From Clostridia bacterium (GTDB lineage Bacteria > Bacillota > Clostridia > Christensenellales > CAG-917): a stretch of 43,078 nucleotides of DNA. This document shows positions 20,716-27,996 of this stretch, in pieces (positions within the stretch are counted from its first letter, which is position 1; every line of letters begins with the position of its first letter). Under the pieces are notes generated by a model. The model was not told the DNA's origin. It ran no database searches and saw only the letters and a list, made by a program, of their open reading frames with translations. The stretch is taken from contig JAKSOR010000005.1 in the NCBI GenBank assembly GCA_024405515.1, positions 1 to 43,078 of the forward strand, in the 5' to 3' direction. The translations under genes were made by a program, and so were the position numbers.

Positions 20716-21971
20716 TGATTGACGTTATTTCGGTCTGCAGTAAGGCCAAAGAGGCTTCATACAGTCTCTGCGGATATACATCAGAAGAGAAGAACAGCAT
20801 TCTTTTAAAGATTGCTGATATGTTATCTATTGATAAAGTTAAGGCTGATCTGCTCACCGAGAACAGAAAAGATATTGAGTTTTCACTTTCTCAGGGTAAA
20901 GATCAGACTTTCATTGACAGACTTACACTGAATGATGCAAGAATCAAAACGATGACTGAAGGATTGAGACAGATAGCTGCTCTTCCTGATCCGGTCGGTG
21001 AAGTTGTTGATGAATGGTCAAGAGAGAGCGGTATTTACCTCAAAAAAGTGCGTGCACCTTTGGGTGTAATCGGCATTATATATGAAGCAAGACCGAATGT
21101 TACGGTTGATGCCGCGGTTCTCTGCCTTAAGTCCGGTAACGGTGTTGTTCTCCGTGGCGGTAAAGAAGCAATTAATTCTAACAGGGCACTTTATCTTGTA
21201 ATGAAAAATGCCATTGATGAACTCGGTTTTGACAGCAATGTTATCGGCTTTATTGATGATATTTCAAGAGAGGCTTCAAAGGAAATGCTTCTTCAGGATA
21301 AATACATTGATGTAATTATTCCAAGAGGCGGTGAGGGACTCAAGCACTTTGTGCTTGAAAATGCAAAAATGCCGGTTATTGCTTCCGCAGGCGGAAACTG
21401 CCATACATATGTTGAAAAAACGGCAGACCTTGAAAAAGCAGTCAAAATCATCGTTAATGCAAAATGTCAGAGACCTTCGACATGCAATGCTCTTGAGCAC
21501 GTCCTTATTGATGAGGAGATAGCGGAAAAGTTTATTCCTGTTATTTTCAGAGCTTTAAAAGATGCAAAAGATGTTGAAATTGTCGGAGATTTAAAGTCTG
21601 TTAATATCGAAAAAGGAATTATTCCGGCATCCGAAGAAGACTTTGCAACTGAATTTTTAGGATACAAGATATCTTTTATGGTTGTTAACGGTGTAAGGGA
21701 AGCTGTTTCGGTTATTAATAAATATTCCACAAAGCACAGTGAAGCAATTCTTACAAATGATAAGTTCTCTGAAGAATATTTTGTAAAATATGTTGATGCT
21801 GCTGCATGTTATGTCAATACATCAACAAGATTTACTGACGGATTTGAGTTCGGGCTCGGAGCTGAAATGGGCATAAGCACTCAGAAACTCCATGCAAGAG
21901 GTCCGATTGCCTTAAAGGAACTGACATCAGTCAAGTATGTAATCACTTCTGACGGAAGCTGCAGAAAATAA
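20715..21971 (+). CDS. proA: Gamma-glutamyl phosphate reductase
   Basis: NADPH-dependent reduction of gamma-glutamyl phosphate to glutamate semialdehyde in proline synthesis. The protein has 418 residues, normal for the family. The catalytic cysteine is C257 in QRPSTCNALEH, and the cofactor region includes NGVVLRGGKEA. The usual partner proB (glutamate 5-kinase) is not adjacent and must lie elsewhere. Start and stop overlap the neighbours by one base each (TAATG), so yebC, proA and the desulfurase gene are translationally coupled. Confidence 0.95.
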   Translation: MIDVISVCSKAKEASYSLCGYTSEEKNSILLKIADMLSIDKVKADLLTENRKDIEFSLSQGKDQTFIDRLTLNDARIKTMTEGLRQIAALPDPVGEVVDEWSRESGIYLKKVRAPLGVIGIIYEARPNVTVDAAVLCLKSGNGVVLRGGKEAINSNRALYLVMKNAIDELGFDSNVIGFIDDISREASKEMLLQDKYIDVIIPRGGEGLKHFVLENAKMPVIASAGGNCHTYVEKTADLEKAVKIIVNAKCQRPSTCNALEHVLIDEEIAEKFIPVIFRALKDAKDVEIVGDLKSVNIEKGIIPASEEDFATEFLGYKISFMVVNGVREAVSVINKYSTKHSEAILTNDKFSEEYFVKYVDAAACYVNTSTRFTDGFEFGLGAEMGISTQKLHARGPIALKELTSVKYVITSDGSCRK

Positions 21972-23119
21972 TGGAAAGAATATATCTCGATCACGCAGCC
22001 ACAACCCCGCTTTCAAAGACAGCATTAAGTGCAATGCTTCCTTATTTTACCGAACTTTTCGGTAATGCTTCATCACAGCACAATTTCGGAAGGGAAGCAG
22101 AAAAAGCGGTAAACGCATCAAGGCAAACAATTGCTGAATGCATAGGGGCAAAAGAAAGCGAGATATATTTTACTTCATGCGGGTCAGAGTCGGATAACTG
22201 GGCTGTAAAAGGTACTGCACTTGAACTTAAAGAAAAAGGCAGACATATTATTACTTCATCAGTTGAGCACCCGGCAGTATATGAATCCTGCAAAGAACTT
22301 GAAAAACTCGGATTTGAGATAACATATCTTCCGGTTGACAAAGAAGGATTTGTCTCGCCAGAGGACCTTGAAAACGCAATAAGAGAAGATACAATACTTA
22401 TTTCGGTAATGTTTGCAAACAACGAAATAGGCACCATTGAACCCGTTAAAGAGCTTTGTGATATAGCACACAGCCACGGAATTCTCTTTCACACGGATGC
22501 AGTTCAGGCAACAGGGGCAGTACTTTATAATGTTAAAGAGCTCGGGGTGGATATGCTTTCTATGTCAGCCCATAAGTTCTATGGTCCGAAAGGAGTCGGT
22601 GTATTCTATAAAAGAGACGGCCTTAAAATCGGCAGATTTCTAAACGGAGGAGAACAGGAAAGAGCTCAGAGAGCAGGAACAACCAATACTCCTGGAATCG
22701 TAGGGACGGCTGCTGCACTTAAGGAAGCAATTGATAATATTGAAAAAGACAGTGCATATATCAGTTCTTTAAGAGATTACTTTGTTAATAAAGTTATGTC
22801 CGGACTCAGTGACGTCATATATAACGGACCTGAAAACGGAAATGACAGACTGCCGAACAACGCATCGTTCTCGTTTAAAGGTATTGAAGGGGAATCTCTG
22901 CTGTTTTCGCTTGATCTTGCAGGAATTGCTGCATCTTCAGGCTCAGCATGTTCATCCGGCTCTGTGGATCCGTCAAGAACCTTAATGGCCATAGGACTTA
23001 ACGCAGGAACGGCAAACGGCTCAGTAAGATTTACCTTTGGTAAAAACAATACAAAAGAGGAAGCGGATACTGCAGCTGACGAACTGATAAAAACAGTTAA
23101 CAGATTAAGGTCAATGTAA
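21971..23119 (+). CDS. Cysteine desulfurase, NifS/IscS-like
   Basis: A pyridoxal-phosphate class V aminotransferase-fold enzyme that removes sulfur from cysteine for iron-sulfur clusters or thiolation. The 382-residue protein shows the start IYLDHAATTPLS, the PLP lysine K202 in SAHKFYGPKG, and the catalytic loop cysteine C327 in SSGSACSSGS. No iscU or thiI follows, so the sulfur acceptor is not shown by context. The ATG overlaps the proA stop by one base. Confidence 0.92.
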   Translation: MERIYLDHAATTPLSKTALSAMLPYFTELFGNASSQHNFGREAEKAVNASRQTIAECIGAKESEIYFTSCGSESDNWAVKGTALELKEKGRHIITSSVEHPAVYESCKELEKLGFEITYLPVDKEGFVSPEDLENAIREDTILISVMFANNEIGTIEPVKELCDIAHSHGILFHTDAVQATGAVLYNVKELGVDMLSMSAHKFYGPKGVGVFYKRDGLKIGRFLNGGEQERAQRAGTTNTPGIVGTAAALKEAIDNIEKDSAYISSLRDYFVNKVMSGLSDVIYNGPENGNDRLPNNASFSFKGIEGESLLFSLDLAGIAASSGSACSSGSVDPSRTLMAIGLNAGTANGSVRFTFGKNNTKEEADTAADELIKTVNRLRSM

Positions 23120-23129
23120 GTAAGTGATA

Positions 23130-23157
23130 TTGACTTTGAAGCATTATTTTATATAAT
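23130..23157 (+). promoter_or_regulatory. Consensus promoter of the lipoprotein gene
   Basis: TTGACT (23130-23135), a 16-base spacer and TATAAT (23152-23157). The ATG of the next gene begins six bases later, so the predicted transcript starts at the ATG itself. Confidence 0.8.
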
Positions 23158-23163
23158 AAAACT

Positions 23164-23646
23164 ATGAGAAAAAGAAAAGCACTGATTTTAATAACGGCAC
23201 TTATACTTGTTACTTCCGTACTGGCAGTAACGCTTACAGGCTGTCTTAAAATCGGTCTGAAAGAAAAGAATGTTAAAGACAGAATTGATGAACTCGGCGG
23301 AACTTATAAGTATGAGAGATCTTCTCCTATAACCGGTTCTTTAAACAACGGTCATAATGTAACAAGCATAATTCTTGCCACATTAACCGTAGATGATGTT
23401 GAGCGCCAGGTATATATTTTCTACTGCGGTGACGATGAGACATCAAACTGGGTTAAGGAACAGGCTGATGGTTATCTTTCAAGAATGAGAGAAGAAGAGG
23501 CGCAGCTCCTTTCTGATATTGCAAACGGAATTAAGTTTGAAGAGTTTGAAACGATTTACGATTACGAACACTGGATTTCATATCAGTATGACAGAATGGT
23601 AATGTGCGGATATGTCAAAGCCGTTGCTGCAATTAGAAAATATTAA
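23164..23646 (+). CDS. Putative lipoprotein, unknown function
   Basis: A 160-residue protein with a lipoprotein signal: basic MRKRK, a hydrophobic core at residues 6-23, and a lipobox LTGC ending at C27. The mature part is hydrophilic, begins LKIGLKEKNVKDRIDELGG and contains YIFYCGDDETSNW; I do not recognise the domain. It is expected to be anchored to the outer face of the membrane. The start is fixed by the signal peptide, yet no ribosome site is present and the promoter abuts the ATG, suggesting a leaderless messenger. A strong terminator closes the unit. Confidence 0.8.
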   Translation: MRKRKALILITALILVTSVLAVTLTGCLKIGLKEKNVKDRIDELGGTYKYERSSPITGSLNNGHNVTSIILATLTVDDVERQVYIFYCGDDETSNWVKEQADGYLSRMREEEAQLLSDIANGIKFEEFETIYDYEHWISYQYDRMVMCGYVKAVAAIRKY

Positions 23647-23666
23647 GAATTGTTTCAGTTACGTTT

Positions 23667-23694
23667 AAAGACCAGTCGCTGGTCTTTTTCTTTT
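23667..23694 (+). terminator. Terminator after the lipoprotein gene
   Basis: AAAGACCAG pairs perfectly with CTGGTCTTT around TCG, followed by TTCTTTT. Confidence 0.9.
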
Positions 23695-23711
23695 ACTATT
23701 TAGACATAGGA

Positions 23712-23751
23712 TGTAACATTTGTTACAACATAGAGTGTAACATTTGTTACA
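23712..23751 (+). repeat. Two identical 16-bp palindromes, probable operators
   Basis: The perfect palindrome TGTAACATTTGTTACA occurs at 23712-23727 and again at 23736-23751, 24 bases apart centre to centre. The second ends 7 bases before the -35 box of the downstream promoter. They lie between the lipoprotein terminator and the HTH-DUF3990 gene. They are likely binding sites for a dimeric DNA-binding protein, with the HTH product itself the obvious candidate. Confidence 0.8.
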
Positions 23752-23758
23752 TTCATAC

Positions 23759-23787
23759 TTGACAATTTTTGATGCTATTGATAGAAT
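23759..23787 (+). promoter_or_regulatory. Promoter of the HTH-DUF3990 module
   Basis: TTGACA (23759-23764), an exact 17-base spacer and TAGAAT (23782-23787). The predicted start is near 23794, just ahead of AGAGGTG and the ATG at 23805. Confidence 0.85.
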
Positions 23788-23804
23788 CAGAAAAGAGGTG
23801 TTAT

Positions 23805-24665
23805 ATGGGATTTAGGTATAATGATGATTTAAAGTATTATAAGCTGATTACTCATAAAAGCGATAACGACATTGCTTGTTCACTTGGAATTTCAAGGATG
23901 ACACTTTCAAGATGGAATAAGTCATCAGAATTATCTTTTCAGAATTTAGAAAATATATATGAACTTATATATAAAGAAGGAATTTATATTAATAAGCTTA
24001 AAGAAGAATTATATAAATCTGATGAGAATAAAAACGAAATTATACTCTTTCATGGAGCGAAGAATGAAATTATTGGTAATCCGTCTGTAGAGTATAGTGG
24101 CGCTAAAAAGGATTTCGGGAAAGGGTTCTATCTCGGAACTTCTATTGAACAGGCCGCTGCTTTTATATCAACTTATAAAGAATCATCAGTTTATATTTAT
24201 AAACTCAAAGATTTGAATAATATAAAAATAAGAGAATACAGTGTAAATGAAGACTGGATGCTGTTAATTGCATATTTCAGAGGCAATCTCGAAGAATATA
24301 AAAATTCAAAAAGAATTAAAGCATTGCTGGAGCAATTAGAAGGTGTGGATATTGTTATTGCTCCGATTGCAGATAATACTATGTATTCAATTATGAATGA
24401 TTTTATCAATGGTGAAATAACAAATTCTCAGTGTGTATATGCTCTTAGTGCTAATAGATTAGGAAAACAGTATGTAATATTAAATGATGCGATAATTGAA
24501 AATAACCTTGAATTTTTGGAGAGGTGTTATGTCTGTACATCTGAGAAAGAAAAATATGCATCCGAGAGAGAAGTTAATTCTAAGTTGGGAAGGGATAAAG
24601 TAGTTCTCGCAAAAAGACAATTTGCAGGTAAAGGAAAATATATTGAGGAACTGTTAAATGATTAA
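23805..24665 (+). CDS. HTH-DUF3990 fusion, ADP-ribosyltransferase-like putative toxin
   Basis: A 286-residue protein with two parts. Residues about 10-50 look like a helix-turn-helix (SDNDIACSLGISRMTLSRW). Residues about 78-245 match the DUF3990 family, an ADP-ribosyltransferase-like fold seen in toxin-antitoxin and polymorphic toxin settings. The family elements LFHGAK (H83), DFGKGFYLGTSIEQAAAF (Y109), IAPIADNTMY and GKQYVIL (Q222) appear in the right order. H83, Y109 and Q222 are the likely NAD-pocket residues by analogy. A Lys/Arg-rich tail follows. The ATG at 23805 is chosen for its AGAGGTG site. It overlaps the next gene by 8 bases. Codon use is visibly more AT-rich than in the neighbours, hinting at transfer. 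Toxin activity is inferred. Confidence 0.75.
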   Translation: MGFRYNDDLKYYKLITHKSDNDIACSLGISRMTLSRWNKSSELSFQNLENIYELIYKEGIYINKLKEELYKSDENKNEIILFHGAKNEIIGNPSVEYSGAKKDFGKGFYLGTSIEQAAAFISTYKESSVYIYKLKDLNNIKIREYSVNEDWMLLIAYFRGNLEEYKNSKRIKALLEQLEGVDIVIAPIADNTMYSIMNDFINGEITNSQCVYALSANRLGKQYVILNDAIIENNLEFLERCYVCTSEKEKYASEREVNSKLGRDKVVLAKRQFAGKGKYIEELLND

Positions 24666-25122
24666 TAATAATGTAATATCCATAGCTAAAATATACGGAT
24701 CTCTGTTTGAATACTCCTGTAAAAAGAATGATTGTGCATCTTCACATTTTGTAAAACAGTTTTTGTTTTCAGAAGTTGCGTTACAAATGAGCAGTATAAA
24801 CTTTATTTATTCAGCTGATGATGTTCCATATCTGTATGAAAAATTAGCAAAAGAGAAAAAATTAACTGTTGGTAAGACAATTTATCCTGAAGCTGTTATG
24901 TACTGGATGGGGTATCTTATTGCGGTAATGGTTATCAATCACAACCTTTTACCAAAACAGGTATACAGAATGATATCCCCGAAAGAACTCTATACGGCAT
25001 ATGAAGCATATCACAGCCTAGATATTGAAGATGCTGCTGACAGAATAATAGACTCCTCTGCATATACAAATAAAAACGATATTGAATTGTTTATTAATAC
25101 AAGAAACAAAAGGCCTCGATAA
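24658..25122 (+). CDS. Putative partner (antitoxin) of the HTH-DUF3990 protein
   Basis: A 154-residue, probably all-helical soluble protein without a signal peptide. The middle (YPEAVMYWMGYLIAVMVIN) and the following segment (KQVYRMISPKELYTAYEAY, then HSLDIEDAADRI) resemble, from memory, small proteins encoded beside DUF3990 genes in gut Firmicutes and Bacteroidetes; I cannot name a family with certainty. The ATG lies inside the end of the preceding gene, giving an 8-base overlap and strict co-expression. An antitoxin or adaptor role is inferred from that pairing. Its codon use is AT-rich like its partner's. Confidence 0.65.
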   Translation: MINNNVISIAKIYGSLFEYSCKKNDCASSHFVKQFLFSEVALQMSSINFIYSADDVPYLYEKLAKEKKLTVGKTIYPEAVMYWMGYLIAVMVINHNLLPKQVYRMISPKELYTAYEAYHSLDIEDAADRIIDSSAYTNKNDIELFINTRNKRPR

Positions 25123-25136
25123 ATCATATCAAGGCC
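25112..25136 (-). terminator. Terminator of the protease gene
   Basis: GGCCTCGATA and TATCAAGGCC pair with one mismatch. The T-rich tract lies on the minus-strand side (TTTTGTTTC), so it mainly stops leftward transcription from the protease gene. It overlaps the last bases of the preceding plus-strand gene. Confidence 0.7.
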
Positions 25137-25166
25137 TTCAACGTATAAATGACTGAATAGTACTGA

Positions 25167-26312
25167 TTAAATTACAGTGTAATTAATTGATATTCCTTTC
25201 TGAGTCTGTACCCACTGAATGAAACTGTTCAGAGTTTTTGCATCAAGTGCAAATCCCATGTTTTCAATGTCTGTTGAAACAAGTTTTGACTCAACGACTC
25301 CGACTACATAACCGGATTTATTAATCATAGGACCGCCTGAGTTTCCTCCGTTAACAGCAGCATCTGTCATAACGAATGAACCAGCACCCCATGAGGAAAT
25401 GGTAATTCCGACCTGGGAAATTGCTCCGACTGCAATGCTGTTAGTTTCTCCGATGCCCTGTGGATTGCCGATAATAGCGACATCAGTGCCTCTTACAGGT
25501 GAATTTGTTTCTGATACAATTTTTAAAGAAGGGTGTTCAGTATTTGAAGGCTGAGTACCTGTAATTTTTAATATAGCAAGGTCGGCCTGATTGTTTTCAA
25601 CAGCTGGATAGGAGATACCATAGAATGTTGCTTCATCTTTATATGTGGTGTCTTCATATGAACCGTATGCAACAACTTCAGCCGAGTATGCAGTTTCATC
25701 GTTTTCAAAGAAACATGTGATTTTTTCAAATCCGCTCCATGCATAGGAAATATCAGAGAAAATCTGCCATCCGACCTGGTGTGTTGTTTCTGTCTTTTTT
25801 ATATATCTTGCACAGTGTGCATTTGTCACAAGGTATCTTTCAGGGCTTTCTGAAGTTGCATCAGTAATAAGAAATGCTGTGGCAAGTCCGCTGGATTTTG
25901 TTGCTGAAGCACTTGTGTACATGTAAATTCTTGCAACAGACATAGCGCACTGTGAATTTGCAACCTGTCCTACTTCTGTTGTGAGGGCTGCTGCTGCTTT
26001 TTCTGCTGCCACATCCTTTACATCTGAAACAATATCACTGTCATCAAGCACATCGTTAATTGCATTGTAATATTCTGCTCTTGCTGCACTTGAAAGTGAT
26101 GCAGCATATTTGTCTGCAATCTGAGATTTAAGGGAAGCGAGCACTATGACATTGATTATCACGACAAGACACATTACAACAGATAATACTATTGCAATGG
26201 TTGTACCGGTCGAATTATTGTTTTTCGGCGGTTCCGGTGTGTGATAGATAGGAGTCTTTTCATGCTGCTCGTTATCTCTCTGATCATCAAAAAAGTTATT
26301 AAAATCGTCCAT
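25167..26312 (-). CDS. Membrane-anchored trypsin-like (HtrA-type) serine protease
   Basis: A 381-residue S1C-like serine protease. A 36-residue Asn/Pro-rich cytoplasmic segment precedes one membrane helix (about residues 37-60). An Ala-rich, probably helical, spacer leads to the protease domain. The triad is complete: H166 in TNAHC, D244 in QADLAIL and S325 in GGNSGGP. No PDZ domain follows, unlike typical DegP/HtrA. The catalytic domain should face outside, where it could act in envelope quality control or processing. A GAGG site lies 6 bases upstream of the ATG. It is a single-gene unit with a terminator downstream; no clear promoter -35 box was found in the AT-rich region upstream (26313-26399). 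Confidence 0.88.
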   Translation of the reverse strand: MDDFNNFFDDQRDNEQHEKTPIYHTPEPPKNNNSTGTTIAIVLSVVMCLVVIINVIVLASLKSQIADKYAASLSSAARAEYYNAINDVLDDSDIVSDVKDVAAEKAAAALTTEVGQVANSQCAMSVARIYMYTSASATKSSGLATAFLITDATSESPERYLVTNAHCARYIKKTETTHQVGWQIFSDISYAWSGFEKITCFFENDETAYSAEVVAYGSYEDTTYKDEATFYGISYPAVENNQADLAILKITGTQPSNTEHPSLKIVSETNSPVRGTDVAIIGNPQGIGETNSIAVGAISQVGITISSWGAGSFVMTDAAVNGGNSGGPMINKSGYVVGVVESKLVSTDIENMGFALDAKTLNSFIQWVQTQKGISINYTVI

Positions 26313-26399
26313 AATTGCCTCGATTTTATATTTTATACTCTAAAGTTTAGATATATTTTATTAAATAAAGATTAAATTAAAAGAAATTTTGCATAAAAT

Positions 26400-26420
26400 A
26401 AGGAGCAAAATTTGCTCCTT
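26400..26420 (-). terminator. Terminator after the M28-like gene
   Basis: AAGGAGCAAA and TTTGCTCCTT form a near-perfect hairpin; the minus-strand side is followed by ATTTTATG. It ends leftward transcription from the M28-like gene. Confidence 0.7.
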
Positions 26421-26440
26421 AAATTATTGATTTCTTTTTA

Positions 26441-27871
26441 TTATTTGAGTCTTCCGAGACCGAATGAATATGCTTTTGATTTTCCGATTTCTTTCTTTGT
26501 CTTTGTGTCAAGAATGTTTACGCAGTTAATGAAAGTCTGAATCTGTTCATACATAAGATCAAGATTGAATTTGTCCATATGCATATTTCCGGTTGGGTCA
26601 ACAGCACAGAGATAATCTGGTGCAGTAACAAGTGCAATTTCCGGTATATGTTTCTTTGAAAGTGGCTGACCTTCGCCGAAGTGCATTGTGTTGTGACCTT
26701 TGACTGTAATTGTTCTTACCATTGTTCTGTCTTTAAGAGCTTCATAGTAAATCTTGTCGACGTTCTTGTTTCCTGTGTAAACAAGTTCAATATCGATAGG
26801 ATTTGTCTGAGTGTATTTACCGTCAACGTCTTTCCATTCTGTGCAGCCTAAGTGCTCAACTGAACATCCTGCAACTGCTTTGAATTTTTCTCCGTTCCAG
26901 AGAGCTTTATTGTCGTTGAGCCATCTTCCTGTTGCCTGGTTTGATGCCATCTTTCCTATACGGAAGTTAGGAAGACGGAAGTGTCCTGTTACGAATGCAA
27001 ATATGATTGTTCTCTTTGCCGGATGTTTTTTGAAGTAATCCATAAGCGCAAGAATACCGATAGGACCGTTTTCCTCACAGAAGTTACATCCGTCTGTATG
27101 TGTGTTAACGATAATTGCTTCGTTTGTGCTTGTGTCTGTTCCTTTTAAGATGCAGCAGAATGACTCTGTATCAGCTTCATCAATAGAACCTGTAAGTTTT
27201 AATGTTGCTTTCTTGTGTGCCTTTGCTGCCTCAAGAACCTTTTTGCCTGTTGATTCATTTACCCAGACCATTGGAACTTTGAGGTAACTTAAGATAAAGT
27301 TGAGAACCTGTCCTTCAACCATTTCATCGGACATTCCTTCCCAGATACAGATCATACCTTTGAGTCCGCAGAGCTTTGGTGCCCAGAAAGTAAGAAGAGT
27401 TTTTACAAAAGATGTGGAAACCGGTCCTTTATAACTCTTTTCAATTGCTAAACCTTCCGGCATGGAGTTTTTCTTGTTGAATGCAAGTTTACTGCTCATG
27501 ATTGAGATGTTTTTAAGTCTTACAACTGCAATTTTTCCTGCTGCTTTTAAGAATCCGAGCGGGTGGTTGTGTACCTTTGTAAGTTTTGCTGTTACGCCTT
27601 CTTCAGGAGTGAGTCCACTATATGGGAATGGAGAAGAGATGTGATAGTCTTCGCCATCAATATTTAACGAGTAGTCTTTGAATTCACATTTGTCGAATTT
27701 GTAAGGATTGGATAATACTTCGTATCCCATGCCTTTTGCTTGTTCTTTAAGCCATGCACAGAAGTCATTCTGACCTTTTGAACCGGTAAGTCTTAATCCA
27801 AAGCTGTTCATTTTTTCCATGTTGGCAAGAACTGTTTCTTTTGATTGTAAATCGTTTAAATAAATGCTCAT
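26441..27871 (-). CDS. M28-like metallopeptidase-fold protein with altered motifs
   Basis: A 476-residue cytoplasmic protein resembling M28 zinc aminopeptidases with an inserted PA-like domain (about residues 75-235). The first metal motif is present as NTHTDG, followed by EENGP where M28 enzymes have a conserved Asp. The expected Glu-Glu segment is replaced by FAFVTGHF, and a later EHLGCTEW and C-terminal HMDKF are seen. Similar motif sets occur, as I recall, in a subgroup of M28-like proteins, so this may be a distinct activity and not a dead enzyme. I moved the start to the ATG at 27871, which follows GAGGTAG; the ATG at 27898 has no ribosome site. There is no signal peptide. Confidence 0.75.
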   Translation of the reverse strand: MSIYLNDLQSKETVLANMEKMNSFGLRLTGSKGQNDFCAWLKEQAKGMGYEVLSNPYKFDKCEFKDYSLNIDGEDYHISSPFPYSGLTPEEGVTAKLTKVHNHPLGFLKAAGKIAVVRLKNISIMSSKLAFNKKNSMPEGLAIEKSYKGPVSTSFVKTLLTFWAPKLCGLKGMICIWEGMSDEMVEGQVLNFILSYLKVPMVWVNESTGKKVLEAAKAHKKATLKLTGSIDEADTESFCCILKGTDTSTNEAIIVNTHTDGCNFCEENGPIGILALMDYFKKHPAKRTIIFAFVTGHFRLPNFRIGKMASNQATGRWLNDNKALWNGEKFKAVAGCSVEHLGCTEWKDVDGKYTQTNPIDIELVYTGNKNVDKIYYEALKDRTMVRTITVKGHNTMHFGEGQPLSKKHIPEIALVTAPDYLCAVDPTGNMHMDKFNLDLMYEQIQTFINCVNILDTKTKKEIGKSKAYSFGLGRLK

Positions 27872-27903
27872 ATCTACCTCATTTGGTTTTATTATCATAG
27901 ATA

Positions 27904-27932
27904 ATTTTATTAAAAATAAATTTATTAGTCAA
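27904..27932 (-). promoter_or_regulatory. Promoter of the M28-like gene
   Basis: On the minus strand, TTGACT (27932-27927), a 17-base spacer and TAAAAT (27909-27904). The predicted start is near 27897, 26 bases before the chosen ATG. This supports the shorter start, because the ATG at 27898 would be upstream of the transcript. Confidence 0.75.
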
Positions 27933-27951
27933 TCGCTGTCAATATGAAATA

Positions 27952-27980
27952 TTGAACAATTGTAAAATTTGATATATCAT
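27952..27980 (+). promoter_or_regulatory. Promoter of the glycerophosphodiesterase gene
   Basis: TTGAAC (27952-27957), a 17-base spacer and TATCAT (27975-27980), divergent from the promoter of the M28-like gene. The leader would be only about 10 bases and carries CGGAGG. Confidence 0.55.
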
Positions 27981-27996
27981 AATTCCGGAGGCTTAA

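Noticed and set aside
23712-23751. The paired palindromes as BirA (biotin) operators
   Set aside because: The half-sites TGTAACA/TGTTACA resemble biotin boxes slightly, but the spacing is far too short for the usual BirA site and no biotin gene is near.
26811-27644. Plus-strand open frames across the M28-like gene
   Set aside because: They are short, have no ribosome sites and mirror the codon pattern of the minus-strand gene; they are shadows.
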